Source: an uncultured Bacteroidota bacterium (GTDB lineage Bacteria > Bacteroidota > Bacteroidia > Bacteroidales > P3). From it: a stretch of 21,822 bases of DNA. The notes beneath the pieces are model-generated. The model was not told where the DNA came from and ran no database searches. It worked only from the letters and a program-made list of their open reading frames with translations. The position numbers were made by a program, and so were the translations under genes. Where the stretch lies: NCBI GenBank assembly GCA_900546465.1, contig URCX01000013.1, positions 1 through 21,822 of the forward strand. The letters run 5' to 3'. Below are positions 7,545 to 15,419 of this stretch, in pieces (position 1 is the stretch's first letter; each line of letters opens with the position of its first letter).

Positions 7545-7552
7545 CAAAGATA
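7545..7552 (-). promoter_or_regulatory. -7 element of the minus-strand LRR gene
   Basis: On the minus strand TATCTTTG, an exact TAnnTTTG match, 80 bases before the ATG at 7465. No clear TTTG -33 element is seen at the right distance, so the promoter call is moderate. Confidence 0.5.
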
Positions 7553-7667
7553 TAATAATTTTCTTTTGCATTGGGGAATTTGCGGAAAAAAATATTGCCG
7601 ACACAAATTAAACATGCGGCATTCTCTCTTCAAAAAAATCCATAAAACAGCAAACAAGCCTGTCGCT
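7553..7667. other. Intergenic stretch with no gene seen
   Basis: AT-rich sequence between the LRR promoter and the TonB-receptor terminator. No credible open frame on either strand and no repeat beyond short A runs. Confidence 0.5.
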
Positions 7668-7670
7668 TAG

Positions 7671-7707
7671 AAAAAAACAGCGTTTCGCAAGATTGAAACG
7701 CTGTTTT
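7671..7707 (-). terminator. Intrinsic terminator of the TonB receptor gene
   Basis: 13-bp perfect stem AAAACAGCGTTTC (7674-7686) and GAAACGCTGTTTT (7695-7707) with an 8-base loop. Read on the minus strand it is followed by a T run (A run 7671-7677 on plus). It lies about 60 bases after the receptor stop. Confidence 0.85.
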
Positions 7708-7766
7708 CTCGAATTATTTGGAAGAAATATGATGCAAAACTTGCTTTTGTTCCTATGGTGCAGACT

Positions 7767-10088
7767 TTATTTCATTTTTAATTTTATTCCGACATAATAC
7801 GTACGGGGTGCGACAGGTCCGTAGATATATCCGGAGTCTCTGTCAACGCCTTTATCCAAATCGCTTTGGAAACTGTCGAATATATTGTTCACTCCGCCTT
7901 TGACTTGCAGAACTATGCCTTTGCCGGCTTTTATATCGTAGCTTAGAGAGGCATTCATATCGAAAAATCTCGGAGTTATTTCCAATCTGTCTTTCTCTAT
8001 ATAGCCGGCATAATGGGCAACTCTCATTTTGCCGGTGTAGGTTCCGCTCAGACTTATGGCGGTTTTCGGTATGGCTGTATAGTTCAAGGATAAGAAACCG
8101 TAGTCTTCCGGACTTCTCAATATGTAGTCCGTTCCTGCAACCTGCTCATCTTCCGACCAATACTCTGTTTCCTTATATTTGTTCGACTGAATGCTGTATC
8201 CTACCGTGCAGGAGAATATGTCTTTATACTCTGCTTTTGCCGTAAGGCTTGCTCCCAAGTTAGTGGCTCCCGAAGCATTGTAGCGTTCCTGCTGCAAGAC
8301 ATTGTTCACGGTGTCGTTTTCTATAATGCGGGTTGCAAAGACATCGTCCAAAAGGGTGTAGTATCCTTCCAACAAGAGGTTTGCTCTCCAATTATCGCTG
8401 ATTTGAAGATAATAGTCGGCTGAAAGGGAGAAACTGTTTGAGTATTCCGGTTTGAGATTGTCTGCAAGGCGTGTTCTCAGGCTTTGTCCTCCGACTTGTG
8501 TTACGTGAAAGTCCTCATTGTAAGCCTGCGGCGCCCGATAACCTGAGGAATAGCTTGCTCTTATTTGCAATTTCTCACTCGGTTTATAAAGCAAATTCAC
8601 TCTCGGAACGAAGACGGGATTATTCAAAAGTTTGTGTTTGTCCATTCTTGCTCCTATCAACAGATTGAAATGTTCGCTTACCCATTCGGATTGCAGATAT
8701 GCTCCCAATGTATTAACGTTTTGTTCCGTTCTTATATCGTGTGCAGGGACTTTATCGTCCAAATCGTTCATATTAAACTCGACTCCGTAGGTTACTGTGG
8801 CTTTTGAGAAAAGCAGTTTGTCCAAACGATGGTTTGCCATTGCTCCTGCAAGGAATGTAAGGTCGGAGGTCGTTCCGTAAGCATTGGGGTCGCAATGTGA
8901 ACCGTAGTAGGAATTCCGGTCTATGTATTGTGCAGATGAGTAAAGATTCAATCTATGCTTTCCGTCCAAGGACATAATACTGTAATCCACTGTTCCGGAG
9001 TTAATCAAATGCTCTGTCATCTCACAAATATCGCTCTTATGCGGTTGCAAATCGAACTTATTGCCGCCTCGTCTCTTTTCATTGGTTGTGTGATACTCTA
9101 TACTTAGTCGGTTTGTGGCATTGATGTTGTAGAATATCTTTGTTCCGAAAGAGTGATTGTTCAATTCGCCTATTTCGGAAAAGCCGTCTCCATCTCTGTC
9201 ATAGGAGTTTCTTTTGCGGAATGTTGTATAGAACGAGGCGGATAGCTTTCTGTCCTTGCTCAATATGGCTCCGTTTGCATTGAAATTCTGAGAATAGGAT
9301 TTCCCGCCTATCGACTGAATATCTGTTCCTATGCTTAATGATGGTGAAAAAGGTTCTTTGGTTATTATGTTTATCGTTCCGGCAATGGCATTCGCCCCGA
9401 AGAGTGCAGAACCTCCGCCCTTGACCACCTCCACTCTCTCAACCATGTTGACAGGTATTTGTTCCAAACCGTAAATGCCGCTTAATGCACTCATGACAGG
9501 CTTGGAGTCTATGAGTAATTGGGTATAAGGTCCGTCCAAACCATTGATCCTTACTTGCGGAAAGCCGCAATTCTGGCAATTATATTCCACTCTTACCCCG
9601 CTTTGGAAGCCTAAGGATTGCACTAAATCCTGTGCATTGTTCTGCTCGAACTGTTTTTCGCTCAGGACATTCACGACCACGGGAGCTTCCCGACGATCCG
9701 TTTCATTTCTGTTTGCCGACACAACAACGTCGTCCAAGCGGGTTGATTTCGGAATAAGTTCTATATGGGCGTGAGCCACAGCTCCTTTTACGACTTCCAC
9801 TTCATAGGTCTCTTTTTGGTAACCTATAAAACTTATATGAAGAACGTATTTCCCCGGTTTGAGTTTACGGAAAACGAAGTCGCCGTTTTCATCACTTGTC
9901 GTACCGATATTTGTATTATCCAGCATGATTGCAGCATAGCAGATAGGTTCCTGTGTCTTCTTGTCGAAGATATGTCCCTCTATACATACTCTGTCGTCAA
10001 TCTGTGCAAACAACTTATACCCACCCATGACATTCAACAAGATTGCCACGGCAAAAACAAATAGAGTTCTGTGATTTTTTTTCTTCAT
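7767..10088 (-). CDS. TonB-dependent outer-membrane receptor with carboxypeptidase-regulatory-like N-domain
   Basis: 773 aa. Residues 1-29 are a signal peptide ending KLFAQ. Residues about 34-115 form a carboxypeptidase D regulatory-like beta-sandwich (GHIFDKKTQEPICYAAIML, SDENGDFVFRKLKPGKYVL), typical of Bacteroidota receptors. A TonB-box-like LDDVVVSA (119-126) precedes the plug domain (about 130-245; VNMVERVEVVKGGGSALFGANAIAGTINI), and the rest is a 22-strand type barrel with alternating aromatic/polar strands to the C-terminus. The plug carries a CxxC (Cys171, Cys174, in YNCQNCGFPQVRING). It resembles the CirA/FepA-like receptors for iron complexes more than SusC glycan receptors, and no SusD gene is adjacent; the substrate is not readable. 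It has its own consensus promoter and terminator, so it is probably monocistronic. Confidence 0.92.
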   Translation of the reverse strand: MKKKNHRTLFVFAVAILLNVMGGYKLFAQIDDRVCIEGHIFDKKTQEPICYAAIMLDNTNIGTTSDENGDFVFRKLKPGKYVLHISFIGYQKETYEVEVVKGAVAHAHIELIPKSTRLDDVVVSANRNETDRREAPVVVNVLSEKQFEQNNAQDLVQSLGFQSGVRVEYNCQNCGFPQVRINGLDGPYTQLLIDSKPVMSALSGIYGLEQIPVNMVERVEVVKGGGSALFGANAIAGTINIITKEPFSPSLSIGTDIQSIGGKSYSQNFNANGAILSKDRKLSASFYTTFRKRNSYDRDGDGFSEIGELNNHSFGTKIFYNINATNRLSIEYHTTNEKRRGGNKFDLQPHKSDICEMTEHLINSGTVDYSIMSLDGKHRLNLYSSAQYIDRNSYYGSHCDPNAYGTTSDLTFLAGAMANHRLDKLLFSKATVTYGVEFNMNDLDDKVPAHDIRTEQNVNTLGAYLQSEWVSEHFNLLIGARMDKHKLLNNPVFVPRVNLLYKPSEKLQIRASYSSGYRAPQAYNEDFHVTQVGGQSLRTRLADNLKPEYSNSFSLSADYYLQISDNWRANLLLEGYYTLLDDVFATRIIENDTVNNVLQQERYNASGATNLGASLTAKAEYKDIFSCTVGYSIQSNKYKETEYWSEDEQVAGTDYILRSPEDYGFLSLNYTAIPKTAISLSGTYTGKMRVAHYAGYIEKDRLEITPRFFDMNASLSYDIKAGKGIVLQVKGGVNNIFDSFQSDLDKGVDRDSGYIYGPVAPRTYYVGIKLKMK

Positions 10089-10121
10089 TGCTTCTTTGAA
10101 TTTTTATTAGTTTTGAAAGTG

Positions 10122-10152
10122 CAAAATTATATCCGTTTTTTATTCCGACAAA
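10122..10152 (-). promoter_or_regulatory. Promoter of the TonB receptor gene
   Basis: On the minus strand TTTG (10152-10149), exactly 19 bases, then TAATTTTG (10129-10122). This is a full match to the Bacteroidota consensus. The start would be about 25-30 bases before the receptor ATG at 10088. Confidence 0.8.
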
Positions 10153-10171
10153 TACTCAATAATGATGATTT

Positions 10172-10247
10172 TTTCCACCGTTTCGGAAAATTGGAACGCC
10201 GTTTCAGAAAAATAAAACGGCGTTCCAGAAAATTAAAACGCCGTTTT
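10172..10247. repeat. 21-bp-periodic array of alternating 13-mers (terminator and/or operator)
   Basis: Three 13-base arms start at 10193 (GGAACGCCGTTTC), 10214 (AAAACGGCGTTCC) and 10235 (AAAACGCCGTTTT), each followed or preceded by an 8-base A-rich spacer (GGAAAATT, AGAAAAAT, AGAAAATT); a decayed fourth arm fits at 10172-10184 (ending CCGTTTC). Arms alternate in orientation, so the middle one can pair with either neighbour (12 bp with the left, 11 bp with the right), giving two mutually exclusive hairpins. On the minus strand a hairpin followed by T-rich sequence lies soon after the M16 peptidase stop, so it can act as that gene's terminator. It also ends about 20 bases above the -33 box of the TonB receptor. 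Confidence 0.8.
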
Positions 10248-10283
10248 GATTTCACGATTTTTTGTCGTTTTGTTTTGTAAGGC

Positions 10284-13133
10284 TTACTTCTTTGCAGGGT
10301 TCATAGCCTCAGGCTTCAAAGCTACTCTTACATATCCGTCATGTTTCAAGTATTTTTGAGCCACTGCTTTCACGTCTTCTATTGTCAAGGCATTGACTGC
10401 TGCGGAAAACTCTTCCAAAGTTTGCATTTCGTATCCATACCATCTTGAACCTGTGATAACAGCGTTCCAATAGCTGTTTCTCTCCATTGAAGTCTTACGT
10501 GAAGAAATCAACTGTTCTTTTACCTTTGCCAAGTCTTCTGCCGTAGGTCCGTTTGCGATGATTTCGTCCAATACAGCAAAGGTTGCTGTGGTCAACGTAT
10601 CGACAGTTGAAGGGTCGCAGGTGTAGTAGCACATTGCTGTTGCTTCTGCCTTAGGGTATTTCTCGTAATCAAGGTTGAATGATGGTGAATAAGTTCCTCC
10701 CATTTCCTCACGGATTACCTGTGTAAGTTTGATAGAACATACATTGTTCAATGCTTTTGTTGCCAAACGGTCTTTATCGCTCCAGTTGAATGGATTTGTG
10801 AATGTGATTGTCATCAAACCTTTGTCTGCTTCGCCTTTATAGACGCTCTTATCTACAATGCCCTTAGCAAATTCGGTTGAACGGTCTTGCCATTTCTCTG
10901 CATTCTTACCGTTAGATGAAGGAAGGCCGCCTATATATTTCTCTATCAAAGGCAACATTGTTGCTTCGTCTATGTTTCCTACGAATGTGAATGTGAAGTC
11001 GGAAGCATCGGAAAATCTTTCCTTGAATATCTTCAACATTTTGTTGATGTCCATTTGCTTCAACTGTGCATCGGTTGGTATAATGATGGTTCTCTTATCG
11101 TTTGGTCGCATTGCTTTTATCCATTCTTCTTGGAATGCAAATTCCGGCATGTTCTTAACCATATTGATTTGAGTTTTCAATTTGTCGATTGTGTTATCCA
11201 ATACCTCTTTTTCTGCTCTTGGTGCAGTGAAGAACATGTATAGATATTGCAACAAGGTTTCAAAGTCTTTTGGTGAGCAGTTTCCTCCCAAGGTTTCTTG
11301 CAATTCTCCGATCGATGGGGTTAAACCGAAGCTCTTTCCTTTCATAAACTTCTGCAACTGAGTATGGTTGTAGTTTCCGATACCGCATTGGTCAATAATA
11401 GAGGCTGCAAATTGTGCGTTTACGATGTCTTTGTCGCCATACAAGGAAGTACCGCCTGCACTTTCTGCGTTGACAAGTATTTCATCGTTCTTGAAGTCGG
11501 TCTTTTTGATGATAACCTTTGCTCCATTGCTCAAAGTGTATTCGGTATAATCGAATTTGTCGTTCTTCTTTGTTGAAGTTATCTTGCCGCCTTTTACTTC
11601 TTGTGCAAAGAATGGCTCGTCCTTGGTGTTGTCAACCCAAGCCTTTGTGTCGGCTTTCTCACATTTCTTGATAAGTTTCAATACGTCTGCTTCACTTGGA
11701 GCTTTTGAGCCTTTTTTCTCAGGCATGGATATAGTACATACAAAGTTCTCTTCCGTTATCCATTGATTGATAAGAGCGTTTACTTCTTCCAATGTGATGT
11801 CGTCCATCAGAGCTTTCGCCCATTTGTTTTCCAAGATTGCTCCCGGCATAGGGGTTTGTTCCAAGAAGTAATCCACCAATTCCGCTGCAATTTTTCCGCT
11901 CTCGGTTTTGCTTTCCTCTTTTGCAGCCTGAGCGTATTGTTCCAACAATGCTTCTTTTGCTCTATCCAACTCGCTTTGCAAGAAGCCGTGTTGTTGCAAA
12001 CGTCTGTTCTCCAACATAACTGCTTCGATAGCTTTCATAACCTTGCCTTCTTTTGCACTGATGTACATTTGGTAAGCAGCAACAGGACGTGCCAAGAAAC
12101 CGCCATAACCGGCGAATGCACTCATGTACGGACATGCTTTCTTCTCTCCCAATTCGTTCAAACGATCATTGAACATTGTTTCAAAGAGACTGTAAACCAA
12201 GTGTTGTTCACGGAAGTCTGCTATGGTCTTAACCTCTTTTGCAGGGTGTTTGTAGAACATTTGAACAGAGGTTGAAGTAGCTTCTTTATCTGTTGCAACA
12301 CATACAAGAGGTTCTTTATTGTTGTCTATGGTATAAACCGGTCTTTGGGTTGGTGTACAAGGAGCTTGTACCATGGTGAAAAAGTCGATGACTTTTTGTT
12401 CCATTTCATCTGCATCGAAGTCTCCGACTACTATGACTGCGATATTGTCGGGACGATACCATTTGCGATAAAATCCTCTGATGTCATCGTAAACGAAGTT
12501 TTGAAGTCTGTCAAGTGTTCCGATAGGAAGTCGTTCTGCATATTTGGAACCTTTCAACATTGTTCCAAATGTTTTTGCACGAAGACGCTCGCTGCCGCCT
12601 TGTCCCATTCTCCACTCTTCTATGATGACGCCTCTTTCCTTGTCTATTTCCTCTCCGGTCATCAAAGCACCGAATGCCCAACCGTCAAGGATTTTCAAGC
12701 CCATGTCGAACAATTCTTTATCGTCCGTAGGCAAAGTAAGAGTATAGACAGTCTGGTCAAAACCTGTGTAGGCATTGATTTCCCTTCCGAAAACTATACC
12801 TTTCTTTTCCAATTCGCTTATCATGGAATTGCCAGGGTACTGACGAGAACCGTTGAAGTTCATGTGTTCGGTGAAGTGTGCCAATCCTACTTCGTTAGGT
12901 TCCTCCAATACGCTGCCGGCATTGACTGCGATTTGAAATTCCGCTCTGTTTGCGGGTTTGTTGTTTGATCTGACGAAATAAGTAAGACCGTTTGCCAATT
13001 TTCCGGTTCTTACCTTTCCATTCAATTTGATTTGCTCGTTAAGATTGACCTTTGCAGCCTTCTTGTTTTGAGCAAATCCGGTTGTTATCAAAGTGATACA
13101 CAACGCTAATGCTAAAAAAACTCTGTTTCTCAT
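10284..13133 (-). CDS. Secreted M16 family zinc peptidase (insulinase/pitrilysin type, two-domain)
   Basis: 949 aa, the length of pitrilysin-like proteins with two M16 halves. Residues 1-22 are a signal peptide (FLALALCITLITTGFAQ), so it acts in the periplasm or outside. The inverted zinc motif HxxEH is HFTEH at residues 86-90 (His86, Glu89 catalytic, His90), and the third ligand is one of the Glu residues in ERGVIIEEW (about 166-173). The second half carries an inactive M16C-like domain (GYEMQTLEEFSAAV, LTIEDVKAVAQKYL at the end), as expected. It cleaves peptides or unfolded proteins; the substrate is unknown. It begins 27 bases after the small HTH gene in the same direction, with no clear promoter in the gap, so co-transcription with 13161-14088 is possible. 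Confidence 0.93.
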   Translation of the reverse strand: MRNRVFLALALCITLITTGFAQNKKAAKVNLNEQIKLNGKVRTGKLANGLTYFVRSNNKPANRAEFQIAVNAGSVLEEPNEVGLAHFTEHMNFNGSRQYPGNSMISELEKKGIVFGREINAYTGFDQTVYTLTLPTDDKELFDMGLKILDGWAFGALMTGEEIDKERGVIIEEWRMGQGGSERLRAKTFGTMLKGSKYAERLPIGTLDRLQNFVYDDIRGFYRKWYRPDNIAVIVVGDFDADEMEQKVIDFFTMVQAPCTPTQRPVYTIDNNKEPLVCVATDKEATSTSVQMFYKHPAKEVKTIADFREQHLVYSLFETMFNDRLNELGEKKACPYMSAFAGYGGFLARPVAAYQMYISAKEGKVMKAIEAVMLENRRLQQHGFLQSELDRAKEALLEQYAQAAKEESKTESGKIAAELVDYFLEQTPMPGAILENKWAKALMDDITLEEVNALINQWITEENFVCTISMPEKKGSKAPSEADVLKLIKKCEKADTKAWVDNTKDEPFFAQEVKGGKITSTKKNDKFDYTEYTLSNGAKVIIKKTDFKNDEILVNAESAGGTSLYGDKDIVNAQFAASIIDQCGIGNYNHTQLQKFMKGKSFGLTPSIGELQETLGGNCSPKDFETLLQYLYMFFTAPRAEKEVLDNTIDKLKTQINMVKNMPEFAFQEEWIKAMRPNDKRTIIIPTDAQLKQMDINKMLKIFKERFSDASDFTFTFVGNIDEATMLPLIEKYIGGLPSSNGKNAEKWQDRSTEFAKGIVDKSVYKGEADKGLMTITFTNPFNWSDKDRLATKALNNVCSIKLTQVIREEMGGTYSPSFNLDYEKYPKAEATAMCYYTCDPSTVDTLTTATFAVLDEIIANGPTAEDLAKVKEQLISSRKTSMERNSYWNAVITGSRWYGYEMQTLEEFSAAVNALTIEDVKAVAQKYLKHDGYVRVALKPEAMNPAKK

Positions 13134-13160
13134 AGCTGGATGTTTTTGTTGAATTTATTA

Positions 13161-13388
13161 TTACTTATTATCTTTTTTGTTGTCCTCATCTTCATATTCC
13201 AATATATCACCCGGTTGGCATTTGAGTACTTTGCAAATTGCCTCCAAGGTTGAGAAGCGTATGGCTTTTGCTTTCCCTGTTTTGAGTATTGACATATTGG
13301 CAGGGGTTATGTTGACCTTTGCGGAAAGGTCTCCAAGAGATATTTTCCTTTTTGCCATCATGACATCCAAATTAACAACTATCCCCAT
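13161..13388 (-). CDS. Small XRE/Cro-type helix-turn-helix regulator
   Basis: 75 aa. Almost the whole protein is one helix-turn-helix domain of the Cro/C1 type: KRKISLGDLSAKVNITPANMSILKTGKAKAIRFSTLEAICKVL, followed by CQPGDILEY and an acidic/basic tail. It matches the short YozG-like regulators that are encoded beside DUF2975 membrane proteins. The DUF2975 gene ends 10 bases upstream, so the two form an operon. The likely role is DNA-binding control of this operon or of neighbouring envelope genes; that part is inference. Confidence 0.88.
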   Translation of the reverse strand: MGIVVNLDVMMAKRKISLGDLSAKVNITPANMSILKTGKAKAIRFSTLEAICKVLKCQPGDILEYEDEDNKKDNK

Positions 13389-13398
13389 TTCCTTTTAT

Positions 13399-14088
13399 CT
13401 AAACCGTTAAATCATTTTCTTCTTGCAGATGCAAGCCTTTCTTGAATACTTCTATCATCACAGTGAACAAAAGTCCGACTAATATATATTCCCATGAGAT
13501 ATTGCTTATTCCGTCCGTAGGAAGAATGGTCAATCCTTTGATATTGACATATTGCGTCAGGAAATATTTATCTGCCAAGTAGTTCACCAACTCCAAGAAT
13601 GGTATTATCATGAAACCGTATGCGATGTATCGTAAGCGAAGTATGTTCTTGCGGGAAAAGACATGGTGTGTTATGCTGCTGTTTTCGGATTTCACTCCGA
13701 GATAAACGCTCTTTATGATGTTTCTTATCTGAAACAGCACAAAGGTAAGAAAGAACATGCCGAGATTAAGGGTAAACAAATAGAATACTTTGCATGCTAC
13801 GAAAAGCGTTTTGTGCTGTTGTGAAACTGCTTCATAGCTTACTTTCACCCCTTCGGGTTTCAAGGATAGTTCTACACCGGGAACTTCCGATTTCATGTTG
13901 CCTGAAAGAATTATAGGCTCTGTTTTCTGCTTGATTAAAGCCCATCCGGAGACTCCGCCTCCCTTATTGCCGACATTTAAGACAGAAATAACGATAAACA
14001 ACGCAATAAGTGTTATCAGTAACCATAACACTATATCGAATAACAGCTTTATCGTTTTAAGTCTCAGTATTGTCTTTCTTGCATCCAT
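13399..14088 (-). CDS. DUF2975 family membrane protein
   Basis: 229 aa with four predicted membrane segments: about residues 15-37 (LLFDIVLWLLITLIALFIVI), 82-106 (VFYLFTLNLGMFFLTFVLF), 146-166 (YIAYGFMIIPFLELVNYL) and 190-210 (YILVGLLFTVMIEVF). Between the first two is an extracytoplasmic region with a GVELSLKPEGVKVSY stretch. The ending EVFKKGLHLQEENDL is the conserved C-terminal signature of DUF2975. Family members are typically paired with a short HTH regulator, as here, and are of unknown function; a membrane sensor for the regulator is a reasonable guess. It has its own consensus promoter. Confidence 0.87.
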   Translation of the reverse strand: MDARKTILRLKTIKLLFDIVLWLLITLIALFIVISVLNVGNKGGGVSGWALIKQKTEPIILSGNMKSEVPGVELSLKPEGVKVSYEAVSQQHKTLFVACKVFYLFTLNLGMFFLTFVLFQIRNIIKSVYLGVKSENSSITHHVFSRKNILRLRYIAYGFMIIPFLELVNYLADKYFLTQYVNIKGLTILPTDGISNISWEYILVGLLFTVMIEVFKKGLHLQEENDLTV

Positions 14089-14110
14089 GCGAACGCTTGT
14101 TTTGATGCCG

Positions 14111-14142
14111 CAAAAGTACGAACAATTTCCGTATCCACCAAA
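14111..14142 (-). promoter_or_regulatory. Promoter of the DUF2975-HTH operon
   Basis: Minus strand TTTG (14142-14139), 20-base spacer, TACTTTTG (14118-14111), 23 bases before the DUF2975 ATG. Full match to the Bacteroidota consensus and it leaves a very short leader. Confidence 0.78.
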
Positions 14143-14186
14143 TTATTTATCGTTTTTTGATATATTTTTTCGCTTTATCGGTAAAT

Positions 14187-14711
14187 TCAGCCGAGATATA
14201 GCTCGATTAAACCCTGCGGAGTCTTTACTTTCATCAGCTTTTTGCTTCTATCAACTTCCTTTATTATGGAGTCTATCGCAGGTATAAGAATTTCCTTGCC
14301 TTCAAACTCCACGGAAAGCAGCGGTTGAGGCGTGTTTTCATAGACTCCTGCGATTTTTCCTATCATTCCCTTTTCCTCATCTTCAACATCGAAGCCTATT
14401 ATCTCATGAAAATAGAAATTATTTCCCTCTAATTCCGGCAGGTATTCCAAAGGTAAGAACAACGACTTGCCGACAAGTCTTGCCACATCTTCGTTTGTAA
14501 CATCTGCGAACTTGACAACGGCTTTGTTTGTCTGTATTCTTATGTTCTCTATCTCATACAAAACAAGCCTTTTGTTTATCTCAACATACACTTCTTCCAA
14601 TTCCGAATATTCTTCGGGTTCATCTACGTCCAAGAATATGCTTACTTCACCCTTGTATCCGAAAGGCTTTGATATTTTGCCCAAATAAAAACATTCTTCT
14701 TTTTTCATCAC
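14187..14711 (-). CDS. rimM: Ribosome maturation factor RimM
   Basis: 174 aa. RimM binds S19 and helps mature the head of the 30S subunit. The N-terminal RimM domain starts with the typical YLGKISKPFGYKGEVSI and includes KFADVTNEDVARLVGKSLFLP; the C-terminal PRC-barrel part contains FYFHEIIGFDVED, GKIAGVYENTPQPLLSVE and ILIPAIDSIIKEVD, all family landmarks. Length is normal. The start may be the first or second of two adjacent ATGs (14711 or 14708). It follows rpsP on the same strand with a 77-base gap that holds a hairpin, the usual rpsP-rimM order. Confidence 0.95.
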   Translation of the reverse strand: MMKKEECFYLGKISKPFGYKGEVSIFLDVDEPEEYSELEEVYVEINKRLVLYEIENIRIQTNKAVVKFADVTNEDVARLVGKSLFLPLEYLPELEGNNFYFHEIIGFDVEDEEKGMIGKIAGVYENTPQPLLSVEFEGKEILIPAIDSIIKEVDRSKKLMKVKTPQGLIELYLG

Positions 14712-14721
14712 TTATCCATTG

Positions 14722-14764
14722 AAAACAAAATGAGTCTGCTTTCGTATTTCTCGAAAACAGACTC
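14722..14764 (-). terminator. Hairpin between rpsP and rimM (partial terminator or attenuator)
   Basis: On the minus strand GAGTCTGTTTTCG pairs with CGAAAGCAGACTC (13 bp, one G-T pair; plus positions 14752-14764 and 14732-14744) around a 7-base loop, followed by the T-rich ATTTTGTTTTC. It would reduce rimM expression relative to rpsP, since no separate rimM promoter is seen. Confidence 0.7.
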
Positions 14765-14788
14765 GCAAATCTTAACTCTATTTCGCAA

Positions 14789-15355
14789 TTATTCCGCAGC
14801 AGGTGCTTCTGTTTCTGCAGCAGTTTGCTCAGCTGCTTCAGGTTCTGCGGCTTCTGCTGTTTTGGCAGCTTCTGCCTCGGCTTTGGCTTTTGCCTCTTCT
14901 TCTCTCTTCTTTGCAAGCAATGCCGCCTTTGCTTCTTTCACTTCAACTTCTTTTGCAAATCTTGCCTTTGCATCTTCTTTGCAAGCATTTTCACAAGCAG
15001 CTTTCTTTGCTTCTATTTTCTTTGCTTTCTCCTCTTGCCAAGCCGCAAACTTTTTGTCTGCCGTTTCTTGTGTTATTGCACCTTTTTCAACACCTATTTG
15101 CAAGTGTCTTTTCAATAAAACTCCCTTGTAAGAAAGTATATTTCTTACAGTTTCGGACGGTTGAGCTCCATTCTTCAACCATTTGCAAGCACTGTCTATA
15201 TTCAACTCTATTGTTGCAGGGTTGGTCATAGGATTGTAAGTACCCAACTTCTCGATAAATTTTCCATCACGTGCTGCACGAGCATCCGCAATAACGATAT
15301 GATAGAAAGGTTGTCCTTTCTTACCATGACGTTGCAATCTGATTCTTACTGACAT
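14789..15355 (-). CDS. rpsP: 30S ribosomal protein S16
   Basis: 188 aa. Residues 1-80 are the S16 core (MSVRIRLQRHGKKGQPFYHI, VIADARAARDGKFIEKLGTYNP, WLKNGAQPSETVRNIL), which binds 16S rRNA in the 30S body. The remainder is a lineage-type extension rich in Ala, Glu and Lys (KKIEAKKAACENACKE, EEEAKAKAEAEAAKTAE), predicted helical and disordered, that makes the protein about twice the length of the E. coli protein. A consensus promoter lies 30 bases upstream and rimM follows. Confidence 0.97.
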   Translation of the reverse strand: MSVRIRLQRHGKKGQPFYHIVIADARAARDGKFIEKLGTYNPMTNPATIELNIDSACKWLKNGAQPSETVRNILSYKGVLLKRHLQIGVEKGAITQETADKKFAAWQEEKAKKIEAKKAACENACKEDAKARFAKEVEVKEAKAALLAKKREEEAKAKAEAEAAKTAEAAEPEAAEQTAAETEAPAAE

Positions 15356-15384
15356 TTGTTTTTATGTTTTTATTTTTCGAGTTG

Positions 15385-15414
15385 CAAAGATACGTACTTT
15401 TCTTTGATTGACAA
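15385..15414 (-). promoter_or_regulatory. Promoter of rpsP
   Basis: Minus strand TTG (15414-15412), 19-base spacer, TATCTTTG (15392-15385). The gene start is at 15355, so the leader is only about 25 bases. The -33 box lies just past the stop of the upstream lipoprotein gene. Confidence 0.8.
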
Positions 15415-15419
15415 GTCTT

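Noticed and set aside
10172..10247. Possible small CRISPR array (regular repeats and spacers)
   Set aside because: The 13-base units alternate in orientation and the 8-base spacers are almost identical, the reverse of a CRISPR array; no cas gene is present.
11763..12968. Plus-strand open frames of 170 and 207 aa inside the M16 peptidase region
   Set aside because: They lie antisense to a well-supported peptidase gene, are rich in Cys and Phe in the manner of antisense frames, and match nothing I recognise.
14143..14186. Repeated TTTATCG motifs after rimM as a terminator
   Set aside because: They are direct, not inverted, repeats and do not form a hairpin.
14803..15231. Plus-strand leucine-rich frames opposite rpsP
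   Set aside because: They are the antisense image of the Ala/Glu/Lys-rich S16 tail (Lys and Glu codons read as Leu, Phe and Ser).
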